Positions 43,291 through 51,201 of a stretch of DNA of 64,000 bases are shown one piece after another. The stretch's first letter is position 1; every line of letters begins with the position of its first letter. A program made the translations under genes and the position numbers. This stretch comes from CALSMU01 sp965230225 (lineage in GTDB: Bacteria; Bacteroidota; Bacteroidia; Flavobacteriales_D; Parvicellaceae): assembly GCA_965230225.1 (NCBI GenBank), contig CBDDKM010000010.1, forward strand, positions 992,001 to 1,056,000, in the 5' to 3' direction. The notes under the pieces are model-generated. The model made no database searches and was not told the DNA's origin. It saw only the letters and a list, made by a program, of their open reading frames with translations.

Positions 43291-43956
43291 CTAATCTCTA
43301 TTATCCTCTTTAGGCCCAAAAGCCAAATCTCCAGCATCACCTAACCCAGGAACAATGTATGATTGTGCCGTCATTTCTTCATCAACAGCTCCAATCCAGA
43401 TGGTTGTATTTTCAGGCATATTTCGTTGAACATACTCAATACCTTCAGCACTGGCAACAGCACCAACTACGTGAATATGTCTAGGCTTTCCTTTTTGTAA
43501 GATGGCTTTATAAGCTAATATCATAGATCGACCTGTAGCTATCATTGGGTCCGTTAACACCACTACTCTATCTTCGATACTTGGGCTCGACAAATACTCG
43601 ATCTCCACTTCAAAATCATCGTCATTAGAATGCTTTCTATAAGCAGAAATAAAACAACTCTCTGCACTATCAAAATAATTCAACACTCCTTGATGTAATG
43701 GCAATCCCGCTCTTAAAATAGTCGCTATAACCGGTTGTTCCATTACAACATTCGCCTCAGCAACACCCAGAGGAGTATAAACTTCTCTTGTTCTATAATT
43801 CAACTCTTTGCTTATTTCGTAAGCAGTAATCTCTCCCAAACGCTCTAAATTCCTTCTGAATCGCATTCGATCCTGTTGAACTTTCAAGTCGCGAAGTTGA
43901 GCCAGAAAATTATTGTAAATGGAATTGGACTGGCTAAAATTATTCACCTTAATCAT
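43291..43956 (-). CDS. upp: Uracil phosphoribosyltransferase
   Basis: 221 residues. Upp converts uracil and PRPP to UMP. The PRPP-binding motif VVVLTDPMIATGRSM is present, and the C-terminal uracil-binding region has YIVPGLGDAGDLAFG. The segment ILRAGLPLHQGVL is also conserved. It is the first gene of a three-gene unit with the small membrane protein and yjjG. Confidence 0.96.
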   Translation of the reverse strand: MIKVNNFSQSNSIYNNFLAQLRDLKVQQDRMRFRRNLERLGEITAYEISKELNYRTREVYTPLGVAEANVVMEQPVIATILRAGLPLHQGVLNYFDSAESCFISAYRKHSNDDDFEVEIEYLSSPSIEDRVVVLTDPMIATGRSMILAYKAILQKGKPRHIHVVGAVASAEGIEYVQRNMPENTTIWIGAVDEEMTAQSYIVPGLGDAGDLAFGPKEDNRD

Positions 43957-44007
43957 GATCTTTAATATTGGGAGTTAATTTCAATTCCCAAAGGTAATAA
44001 TCCAGAC

Positions 44008-44955
44008 TTATTTTTTTATGATATCCCTTAGTTCTTTTGCTTTTTTTAACAACCAGGGAAGGGTATTTTTGGAATAGTTATAATAGACCTGATCCACACC
44101 TCCAAACTTCTTATAAAACTGTGCAACAGATTCAATTTTTGAGCCACCAAAATCAAACACTACATTCCTGTTCGCATATTCTTGAATCATTTGATCCAGC
44201 AAATAAAACATTGCACCTGTTTTCTTCCCCTCTTCGGTAGCTGCTCCTTTTAAATAAAGTACTCTATGGTTTTGAATCATAAAATAGCCCGCAGCAACTA
44301 TTTCCTCTTCCTTTTTAACCAACAGTAATTTACCTTTGGAAACATCAACTCCAGCTTGCATTAATTTTTTTAAATAACCATAGTTTTCCGAAGTAAACCC
44401 TAATCGATCTCCCACCTGTACTTTAAACAATTGGATAAACTTGCTAAAATCGTCCGATTCCTCCAGCACTAACGACGCCTTTACAGCCTTCTTAATTTGC
44501 CTTCTGGCATTTTCAGAATAATCGCGCTTTAGCTCATCGTACCCTTTACCCAAATCTAACTCCTGATAAACGACCTCTTCAATCCCCCACGCCCCATTTA
44601 ATGGCAAGCGATCTGGCAGAGAAAAATGAACCAGCTTATACTCATCTGGAATCGCATTGATTAATTCTGCTTTTTGCCGATGAGTTACTTCTTTTCCAGC
44701 AATTAAAAAGAGCTGAGAAAAGAATGGTTGATAAATGATAGATTGCCCTCCCTTTATTACTTCCGGTAGAGGGAATATTACTTCATAATCTCCTAACACA
44801 AGTGCGTTCCAACGATCGCAAATTGCGTTTAAATACCAGGAATAGCAATAAACATTAACACCTCCATGGCTTTCTACTACTTCATCCCATTTCTGAATGT
44901 TTATCTGCTCTTGTTGAACAAATTGTACTTTTGTATCAGAATTAGATTGTTTCAT
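44008..44955 (-). CDS. FemAB/GNAT-like acyltransferase-fold protein
   Basis: 315 residues, cytoplasmic. The pattern YSENARRQIKKAVKAS, followed by a later GYFMIQNHRVLYLKGAA and FDFGGSKIESVAQFYKKFGG, is the BioF2/FemAB-type GNAT architecture: two tandem GNAT-like halves, the second better conserved. Such proteins transfer aminoacyl or acyl groups to cell-wall or surface polymers. The substrate cannot be read here. It is divergent from the TTG-initiated small gene, with a one-base overlap at the starts. Confidence 0.75.
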   Translation of the reverse strand: MKQSNSDTKVQFVQQEQINIQKWDEVVESHGGVNVYCYSWYLNAICDRWNALVLGDYEVIFPLPEVIKGGQSIIYQPFFSQLFLIAGKEVTHRQKAELINAIPDEYKLVHFSLPDRLPLNGAWGIEEVVYQELDLGKGYDELKRDYSENARRQIKKAVKASLVLEESDDFSKFIQLFKVQVGDRLGFTSENYGYLKKLMQAGVDVSKGKLLLVKKEEEIVAAGYFMIQNHRVLYLKGAATEEGKKTGAMFYLLDQMIQEYANRNVVFDFGGSKIESVAQFYKKFGGVDQVYYNYSKNTLPWLLKKAKELRDIIKK

Positions 44956-45203
44956 TGAAGAAGAAATTACAATATATAGCCATTTTTTTAGGCTTGATAT
45001 TAGCCATAGTTGGCTTCGTATTATTTGCTAAAGATATGGAACATCTTTTGGCACCTACATCAGAACCTAAGAATTTTAGTTTTATTGCTCCAATCATTTT
45101 CCTCATTGGAGTAGTATTGTGCTATAAGGGGTTAATACAAACCAAACACAAATCCAGAAAGTTTAACGTTCCGGATAAGAAGAAACCTAATTTGAAAAAT
45201 TAG
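44955..45203 (+). CDS. Small two-helix membrane protein with TTG start
   Basis: 82 residues, two predicted membrane helices (about 5-25 and 43-62) and a basic C-terminal tail (KHKSRKFNVPDKKK). The only start consistent with the frame is TTG at 44955; an in-frame stop lies at 44943 and no ATG precedes the first helix. It is wedged between two minus-strand genes, overlapping the start of one by a base and the end of the other by 17 bases. The hydrophobic pattern favours a real gene, but no family is known to me. Confidence 0.5.
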   Translation: MKKKLQYIAIFLGLILAIVGFVLFAKDMEHLLAPTSEPKNFSFIAPIIFLIGVVLCYKGLIQTKHKSRKFNVPDKKKPNLKN

Positions 45204-46485
45204 TTTCAAAAACTCTTTTCCAGCCTTTCCACTTTCCTTGATCGTTCAAGGTTTCATTGTGCCAAACCGAAGAAAATTCGCCCCCTACAGATTTCACCAT
45301 TGTCTTCAAATCGGACACTACTTCTACCGCTTCTTCAATACTCAATTTCATGTATTCATTAAGTGTACCATCCATGTAAGCAAAGGGGTGCACAGTAAGT
45401 TCCAACTCTTTGTTCTGTAATAAATCAAAAAAAGTAAAAGGAGTGCAAATTGAAGCTCTAAAACCATAATGATCGGCGTACCCCATGGTATAATCATGTT
45501 CAACTCCAATCTCCTCAAGAATTCGATATGTTTCAGGCACATTCAATTTAAGGAAATGCTGTCTGGAACTCTTCACTCCTTCACCTGTAATGTTCTTCAG
45601 TCGGCCTAATTCCTTACCAACCCTTTCCTTGTTTAAATAAGACGCATAAGATGGATGAATTCCAACGGTAGCATACTTATTAATGTCGTTAATCAATTCT
45701 TTAAGTGCCTTATTGGTATGTGGAACGTTTTTATCAAATTTTGATCGATCACCTAGTAAGAAAAAGTAATTGCTTTCAAACCCGTATTTTTCTTGTGTAG
45801 ATTTTAAATACTGATAAGTATCGTATGGGTCATTTTTTCCTGAAGAAAGGACCTTGGCTCTTTCTCCCAACTCACTCATGTTTAATTTAGATCCTGCTCT
45901 GGCAATTGCCCCTCCTATCCTTAACACTCCTTTATTGAGGTATGCCCAGGCATTATCTATATCTACTGTATTAATTACTTTGTAAGAGGAATCCTTTAAA
46001 TAATCTTCCCCCCATTTATTGATTAATTTCTTTCGAAAAGCATTCACCCAAATATTAATCAGAGGCAAGTGTAAAAAACCAAGTTTCGAAGCCATACTAG
46101 CTTCGGAAGTATATCTACCATGTGTATCAGGATTAAAGCTCCAGTACTCCTCCATCCTGGTAGCCAGAAAAAAAGCTCCAGAAAAAATATCATAACCAAG
46201 GCTATCTCCCTCAGTTTTAAAAAGCATTACTTTCTCTTCCCCACCATATTCAAACTCCACATCAAACTCTCTAATTCTAGTCTCTGTGAGCAATCCGTAT
46301 GTATGAATCTGAAAACTATCTTCAATGATTTCACCAGAGTAATTAATGACATGGTCCTCTGGATCTATATCATTTAAATCAGTAACAATCGAATATTCAC
46401 CATTCCCAACCTGATTAAGAACTAAGTCTACTGCGTATTTAATACGCTCTGTAAGCAAAGGTGTATATACAACTAATCTACTCAA
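45187..46485 (-). CDS. Polysaccharide deacetylase-like protein
   Basis: 432 residues. The C-terminal two thirds resemble the NodB/polysaccharide deacetylase fold: TVDIDNAW (metal Asp region), TVGIHPSYASYLN (metal His region) and a terminal SVWHNETLNDQGKWKGW. The N-terminal 120 residues are of the DUF7033 kind. It is coupled to wecB (four-base overlap). The likely role is modification of a surface glycan. A signal peptide is absent, so the site of action is uncertain. Confidence 0.8.
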   Translation of the reverse strand: MSRLVVYTPLLTERIKYAVDLVLNQVGNGEYSIVTDLNDIDPEDHVINYSGEIIEDSFQIHTYGLLTETRIREFDVEFEYGGEEKVMLFKTEGDSLGYDIFSGAFFLATRMEEYWSFNPDTHGRYTSEASMASKLGFLHLPLINIWVNAFRKKLINKWGEDYLKDSSYKVINTVDIDNAWAYLNKGVLRIGGAIARAGSKLNMSELGERAKVLSSGKNDPYDTYQYLKSTQEKYGFESNYFFLLGDRSKFDKNVPHTNKALKELINDINKYATVGIHPSYASYLNKERVGKELGRLKNITGEGVKSSRQHFLKLNVPETYRILEEIGVEHDYTMGYADHYGFRASICTPFTFFDLLQNKELELTVHPFAYMDGTLNEYMKLSIEEAVEVVSDLKTMVKSVGGEFSSVWHNETLNDQGKWKGWKRVFETNFSN

Positions 46486-47630
46486 AATTTAAGGTGATCT
46501 AACATGGTGCGACAAATGAACTCAGCTGCTTTTCCATCTCCAAATAATGGAGGAAATTTGAGTTCACTATCTGAACTATAACGGTTGTATGCATTTAATA
46601 TTTTCTCTTTATCGGCTCCAGTAATAGTCGCTGCTCCACACTCAACCAACTCCACCCATTCTGTTTCCGGTCTAAGAATAACACATGGTTTTTCGAAAAA
46701 GAAAGCCTCTTTTTGAACTCCCCCACTATCTGTAATAACCATTGAACAGTTCTTCTCTAAAGCTATTATTTCCAAAAATGATACAGGTGGAATTAACTTT
46801 AACAAAGGGTTTTCTTGCACTTTTTTATACAGCTCAACAGGTAAATTTTGCTCCATCACTTTAGAGGTTCTAGGATGAAGCGGCAACACAATTTCGATCT
46901 GATCTTTCTCCGTAATTTCTTGTAAAGCTTCAAAGATACCAGTTAATCGACCTGGGTTATCCGTATTGTCATTACGATGAATGGTAGATAATATAAACTT
47001 CCCTTTTTCTAACTGATGATCATCCAGAACAGTTGTTTTGTTACTCATTTCTGAAAAGTGGATACTATTATCGTACATCACATCTCCGCAATGAAACACC
47101 CCTGGATTATCCATGGTATAAGGACCTGGTGCTTCCTCTTTAAATCCTTCTTTTATCAGGTTCTCCACTCCAGCCTTCGTAGGAGAGAACAATAAACTGG
47201 AAGCATGATCACACATTATTCTATTAATCTCCTCTGGCATTTTCTTATTGTACGACCTTAACCCTGCTTCTATGTGAACCAATGGAACATGTAGTTTAGA
47301 TGCAGCAACACCCGCCGCAAGAGTAGAATTCGTATCCCCGTACACCACAACCGCATCCGGTTTTTCTTTTAAAATAACTTCTTCCATTCCCTCTAACATG
47401 GCAGCAGTTTGTTTACCGTGTCCACCTGAGCCAACGTTCAAATTAATATCGGGTGCCGGAATTCCTAACTCATCAAAAAACACCTGAGACATGTTAGCAT
47501 CGTAGTGCTGTCCGGTATGAATGATCAATTCTTTAATTTCTTCAGAGAAATTATTCTTAATTGCTCTACTTAAAGCTGCTGCTTTAATAATTTGAGGTCT
47601 TGCCCCTACTACAGTTACAATCTTAAACAT
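46482..47630 (-). CDS. wecB: UDP-N-acetylglucosamine 2-epimerase (non-hydrolysing)
   Basis: 382 residues. It interconverts UDP-GlcNAc and UDP-ManNAc for surface polysaccharide synthesis. GARPQIIKAAALSRAI at the N-terminus, HTGQHYDANMSQVFFDEL, the HIEAGLRSYNKKMPEEINR signature, STIHRNDN and TDSGGVQKEAFFF are all present. It sits between radC (three bases upstream) and the deacetylase-like gene (four-base overlap), so it belongs to one minus-strand operon. Confidence 0.95.
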   Translation of the reverse strand: MFKIVTVVGARPQIIKAAALSRAIKNNFSEEIKELIIHTGQHYDANMSQVFFDELGIPAPDINLNVGSGGHGKQTAAMLEGMEEVILKEKPDAVVVYGDTNSTLAAGVAASKLHVPLVHIEAGLRSYNKKMPEEINRIMCDHASSLLFSPTKAGVENLIKEGFKEEAPGPYTMDNPGVFHCGDVMYDNSIHFSEMSNKTTVLDDHQLEKGKFILSTIHRNDNTDNPGRLTGIFEALQEITEKDQIEIVLPLHPRTSKVMEQNLPVELYKKVQENPLLKLIPPVSFLEIIALEKNCSMVITDSGGVQKEAFFFEKPCVILRPETEWVELVECGAATITGADKEKILNAYNRYSSDSELKFPPLFGDGKAAEFICRTMLDHLKF

Positions 47631-47633
47631 AAG

Positions 47634-48329
47634 CTATAAAATGCCATTATCAGCAAAACTATAATATTCATTATCGCCGACAATAATATGATCTAATACG
47701 GGAATGTCCATTATTTTTCCCGCTTCTTTAATTTTTTTGGTTAGTGCCAAATCTGCTTCGCTTGGATTCAGGTTACCGGAAGGGTGATTGTGCCCAAGTA
47801 TAATTCCAGAAGCTAATCCCTCTACTCCTAATTTGAAGATTATTTTAACATCCGCCACAGTACCACTCACACCTCCTCTACCTACTAACTTTAATCCAAT
47901 AGGCATATTAGAACGATTAAGCAACAGCACCCAAAATTCTTCGTGAGGTAAATCTTCTAATTTGGTTCTTAAAACTTCATAAGCTCCTTTACTACTGGCA
48001 ATTTTTTTCTTTGCTTTCGTCCCCTCTTCTTTTCTTCTTCTTCCAAGTTCAAGAGCAGCAATAATAGATATTGCTTTTGCATCACCAATTCCTCTAAAAC
48101 GACGTAAATCATTTTTATCTAATTTCCCTAACTCATTAAGGTTATTATCAACATTTTTCAGTATCCTCTTGGAAAGCTCTACTGCACTTTCGTTTCTATT
48201 TCCGGAACCAATAAGAATGGCTAACAGTTCAGCATTGCTAAGTACGGTTCTTCCTTGCGCTGATAATTTTTCGCGGGGGCGGTCATCTACAGACCAGTTC
48301 TTTATTGAAAATTTTTCAATTTGACTCAC
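47634..48329 (-). CDS. radC: RadC-family JAB-domain protein
   Basis: 231 residues. Helix-hairpin-helix region RRFRGIGDAKAISIIAALEL, then the MPN+ (JAMM) metalloprotease-like motif GHNHPSGNLNPSEAD, with the HxH...SxxD zinc ligands. The family was once linked to DNA repair; its true function is unsettled. It is the first gene ahead of wecB. Confidence 0.93.
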   Translation of the reverse strand: MSQIEKFSIKNWSVDDRPREKLSAQGRTVLSNAELLAILIGSGNRNESAVELSKRILKNVDNNLNELGKLDKNDLRRFRGIGDAKAISIIAALELGRRRKEEGTKAKKKIASSKGAYEVLRTKLEDLPHEEFWVLLLNRSNMPIGLKLVGRGGVSGTVADVKIIFKLGVEGLASGIILGHNHPSGNLNPSEADLALTKKIKEAGKIMDIPVLDHIIVGDNEYYSFADNGIL

Positions 48330-48352
48330 TGGGTAAATTTAAAAATTAGGCA

Positions 48353-48385
48353 TAAAAAAAGCCCTCACGTGGAGAGCTTTTTTAA
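48353..48385 (-). terminator. Intrinsic terminator after rpsT
   Basis: AAAAAAGC and GCTTTTTT pair outside a CTC/GAG inner stem with loop ACGTG; one mismatch separates the two stems. It lies between rpsT and radC. Confidence 0.8.
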
Positions 48386-48404
48386 AATTATTAATCATCA
48401 AATA

Positions 48405-48656
48405 TTATAGAGCATTTACATGCTTAGCTAACTTAGATTTTAAGTTGGAAGCTTTTTTCTTGTGGATAATGTTTCTCTTTGCCAACTTATCCAACATTCC
48501 AGCTACCTTCGGTAAGAATTGTTCAGCGTCTTTTTTACTTTCCATACCTCTCAATTTTCTAACCGCAGTTCTGGCAGATTTGAATTGGTACTTATTACGA
48601 AGTCTTTTCGTTTCGTTAGACCTGATTCTTTTTAATGCTGACTTATGATTCGCCAT
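48405..48656 (-). CDS. rpsT: 30S ribosomal protein S20
   Basis: 83 residues, rich in Lys, Arg and Ala. It begins MANHKSALKRIRSNETKRLR and contains the family segment LDKLAKRNIIHKKKASNLKSKL (LAKRNIIHKKKASNLKS shown). S20 binds 16S rRNA early in 30S assembly. It lies 28 bases downstream of tRNA-Glu and is followed by a terminator. Confidence 0.96.
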   Translation of the reverse strand: MANHKSALKRIRSNETKRLRNKYQFKSARTAVRKLRGMESKKDAEQFLPKVAGMLDKLAKRNIIHKKKASNLKSKLAKHVNAL

Positions 48657-48684
48657 TTCTTCTTTTCTAATTCATTAAAATTTG

Positions 48685-48756
48685 TAGCCCGTAGGGGAAT
48701 CGAACCCCTGTTTCCAGGATGAAAACCTGGCGTCCTAACCCCTAGACGAACGGGCC
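48685..48756 (-). tRNA. tRNA-Glu (anticodon TTC)
   Basis: On the minus strand a full cloverleaf is readable: acceptor GGCCCGT with ACGGGCT, D-arm GTCTAGGGGTTAGGAC, anticodon stem CCAGG/CCTGG with loop TTTTCAT (anticodon TTC), and T-arm with GTTCGATTC. The discriminator is A and CCA is not encoded. No variable-arm extension. It shares a promoter with rpsT. Confidence 0.96.
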
Positions 48757-48785
48757 AAAATGTTGTTTCCCTTAGATTGGGAGTG

Positions 48786-48814
48786 CAAATGTAGAACAAT
48801 TTTACTTACTGCAA
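48786..48814 (-). promoter_or_regulatory. Promoter of tRNA-Glu and rpsT
   Basis: Minus-strand TTG (48812-48814), 18 bases, then TACATTTG (48786-48793), 29 bases before the tRNA 5' end. It matches the Bacteroidota consensus with one base less spacing than ideal. Confidence 0.65.
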
Positions 48815-48822
48815 AATCTAAA

Positions 48823-48851
48823 TGCATTTTTTTTGCATTTTTTTTCATTTT
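48823..48851. repeat. GCAT-T8 low-complexity repeat
   Basis: TGCA followed by eight T occurs twice in tandem, then CATTTT. It lies between the tRNA promoter and the end of the gene at 48861. It may act as an AT-rich upstream element, but no function can be shown. Confidence 0.5.
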
Positions 48852-48860
48852 CTTTCTACA

Positions 48861-49559
48861 CTACCCTTCAGGGTTGTCCGAATCTGCTTTAAACTTAAAT
48901 CCTAATCGCTTAGCTGTTTTAAGTTGCATGTTATCGCTAAGTTTCTGCATTTCAAACACTGACACTTCTTTTACTTGATCATAAGGAGGCACATAAAGGT
49001 CAAAATCCAGACTATATAATATAGTAGACTGAATAATTGCCTTCATTTTATCTTTATCAATTACAGAATTGATAAAATCATTGTACAAAAATCCTAGTTG
49101 ACGTTTTCCTTCAACTAAAAAATGATTTTCTCCATTGATAAAGATTCGAGCGATCATATACCCGGAGTCATTTACTCTATTGTACTTGAACGAATCGTTC
49201 AGAAAATTGTAGACATTAATAACTCCACAAAAACCTCTGTTTCCATTTTCTTTCAAGTAGGATGTTCTCCATAAACTATTGGCACCATCGAATTTAAACA
49301 CATTAGTGTGCATATGAAATATTAAAATGTCACCTGCAATTCTCAAATGCGCCTCGTGCTCTCCTTTGTCTCTATACTCTACAATAACTCTTTCATCCAC
49401 TCCCTTCATTCGATCCCTAAGATCATCTCCAATCTCCTTCAGAACTTGCTTAAGTATCTTGAAGTTGAGTTTTATATTATTATAGACATCTTGTTTCAGA
49501 ACACTTTTCTCACAAATGGTCTTGTGAATTAAGTCCTGACTTTCTTTATCATCCATCAT
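48861..49559 (-). CDS. Hypothetical protein downstream of proS
   Basis: 232 residues, cytoplasmic, with no membrane segment. It begins MMDDKESQDLIHKTICEKS and includes a beta-rich core (RIAGDILIFHMHTNVFKFDG, GYMIARIFINGENHFLVEG). The very acidic C-terminus is DNPEG. I do not recognise the family. It starts 25 bases after the proS stop and is probably co-transcribed with it. Confidence 0.75.
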   Translation of the reverse strand: MMDDKESQDLIHKTICEKSVLKQDVYNNIKLNFKILKQVLKEIGDDLRDRMKGVDERVIVEYRDKGEHEAHLRIAGDILIFHMHTNVFKFDGANSLWRTSYLKENGNRGFCGVINVYNFLNDSFKYNRVNDSGYMIARIFINGENHFLVEGKRQLGFLYNDFINSVIDKDKMKAIIQSTILYSLDFDLYVPPYDQVKEVSVFEMQKLSDNMQLKTAKRLGFKFKADSDNPEG

Positions 49560-49584
49560 AATCTGAAAGAATTATAAATTCTAA

Positions 49585-51063
49585 TTAATAAGCTTTAGCA
49601 AACAACACTTTTCCTTTAGAAGGGTTTCCTGAGAAAACACATTTCCCTTCTCCCTTTGGGGCATCATAAGGAATACATCTAATGGTTGCCTTAGTGGCCT
49701 CTTTGATCTTTTGTTCAGTTTCAGCCGTTCCATCCCAATGAGCCAAAACAAAACCACCTGCATTTTCGATCTTGTCCTGAAACTCTTCCCAGGTATCCGC
49801 GTTGTGCGTTTTTTCTTCTCTAAAAGTAACTGCTTTACGGTACAAGTTATCTTGAATTTGCTCCAGTAAATGTTCTATTTTATTAGCAATATCTGCTTGC
49901 TGTAAAGATTCTTTTTCTAATGTATCTCTTCTGGCAACCTCAACCGTTCCATTTTCCATGTCTTTAGGGCCAATTGCAATTCTTACTGGCACTCCTTTCA
50001 TTTCATACTCGGCAAATTTCCATCCAGGTTTACGCTTATTATCATCGTCGTACTTAACAATAATACCTTTAGCCTGTAAATCAGATTTTATCTTATTGGC
50101 TACTTCAGATATTTGAGCCAATTGTTCATCTCCTTTATATATAGGTACAATTGCCACATGAATTGGAGCAAGTTTTGGAGGTAATACCAAACCAAAATCG
50201 TCACTATGAGTCATAATTAACCCACCAATCAATCTGGTAGAAACTCCCCAGGAGGTTGCCCATACATGCTCCTGCTTCCCTTCGCTATCTGCAAACTTTA
50301 CATCAAACGCCTTCGCAAAGTTTTGCCCGAGGAAGTGAGATGTTCCCGCTTGCAATGCTTTACCATCCTGCATAAGCGCCTCAATACAATAAGTTTCCAA
50401 AGCACCGGCAAATCTTTCGCTTTCGGTTTTCAACCCCTTAACTACTGGCATTGCCATGTACTTCTCTGCAAACTCTGCATATACTTCCAACATCTTTTCA
50501 GACTCTTCTATTGCCTCAGCTTTAGTTGCATGTGCCGTATGTCCTTCTTGCCACAAAAACTCAGCCGTACGCAAAAACAACCTGGTTCTCATTTCCCAAC
50601 GAACAACATTCGCCCATTGGTTAATTAGCAATGGAAGGTCTCTATAAGAGTGAATCCATTTCTTATAAGTATTCCAAATAATGGCTTCGCTGGTCGGACG
50701 AACCACCAACTCTTCCTGCAGTTTAGCATCTGGATCTACCATTAACTTCCCTTTCTGATCAGGATCGTTCTTTAACCTATAGTGAGTAACCACTGCACAC
50801 TCTTTTGCAAATCCTTCTGCATTTTTCTCCTCAGCTTCAAACAAGCTTTTGGGAACAAAAATTGGGAAATATGCATTTTGGTGACCTGTTTCCTTAAACA
50901 TCTGATCCAATACAGATTTCATATTCTCCCATATTGCATAACCATAAGGTTTAATCACCATACATCCTCTTACATCAGAATGCTCTGCTAAATCAGCCTT
51001 GCTTACAAGCTCGTTGTACCAACCTGAAAAATCTTCACTTCTTTTTGGTAATCCCTTTGCCAT
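49585..51063 (-). CDS. proS: Prolyl-tRNA synthetase, archaeal/eukaryote-type (ProS type 3)
   Basis: 492 residues from MAKGLPKRSEDFSGWYNEL at 51063. A longer frame to 51138 adds 25 residues not expected in the family. The short form lacks the bacterial editing insertion domain. Class II motif 2 is RWEMRTRLFLRTAEFLWQEG (20 residues) and motif 3 is in the segment ending SWGVSTRLIGGLIMTH. The anticodon-binding domain and a C-terminal zinc-like domain follow (CIPYDAPKGEGKCVFSG). It charges tRNA-Pro. Confidence 0.96.
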   Translation of the reverse strand: MAKGLPKRSEDFSGWYNELVSKADLAEHSDVRGCMVIKPYGYAIWENMKSVLDQMFKETGHQNAYFPIFVPKSLFEAEEKNAEGFAKECAVVTHYRLKNDPDQKGKLMVDPDAKLQEELVVRPTSEAIIWNTYKKWIHSYRDLPLLINQWANVVRWEMRTRLFLRTAEFLWQEGHTAHATKAEAIEESEKMLEVYAEFAEKYMAMPVVKGLKTESERFAGALETYCIEALMQDGKALQAGTSHFLGQNFAKAFDVKFADSEGKQEHVWATSWGVSTRLIGGLIMTHSDDFGLVLPPKLAPIHVAIVPIYKGDEQLAQISEVANKIKSDLQAKGIIVKYDDDNKRKPGWKFAEYEMKGVPVRIAIGPKDMENGTVEVARRDTLEKESLQQADIANKIEHLLEQIQDNLYRKAVTFREEKTHNADTWEEFQDKIENAGGFVLAHWDGTAETEQKIKEATKATIRCIPYDAPKGEGKCVFSGNPSKGKVLFAKAY

Positions 51064-51201
51064 TTTTGGTATAGTTTTTGTTAATTTCTTGTTAATTAAG
51101 CTTACAAAGTTATGAATTATAAAAGCTATTTTTTTCAAAAACGGAGTAAACTTATTATTTTTACTTAAGTATATATATACACAGAATAAAATTTCAATGC
51201 C

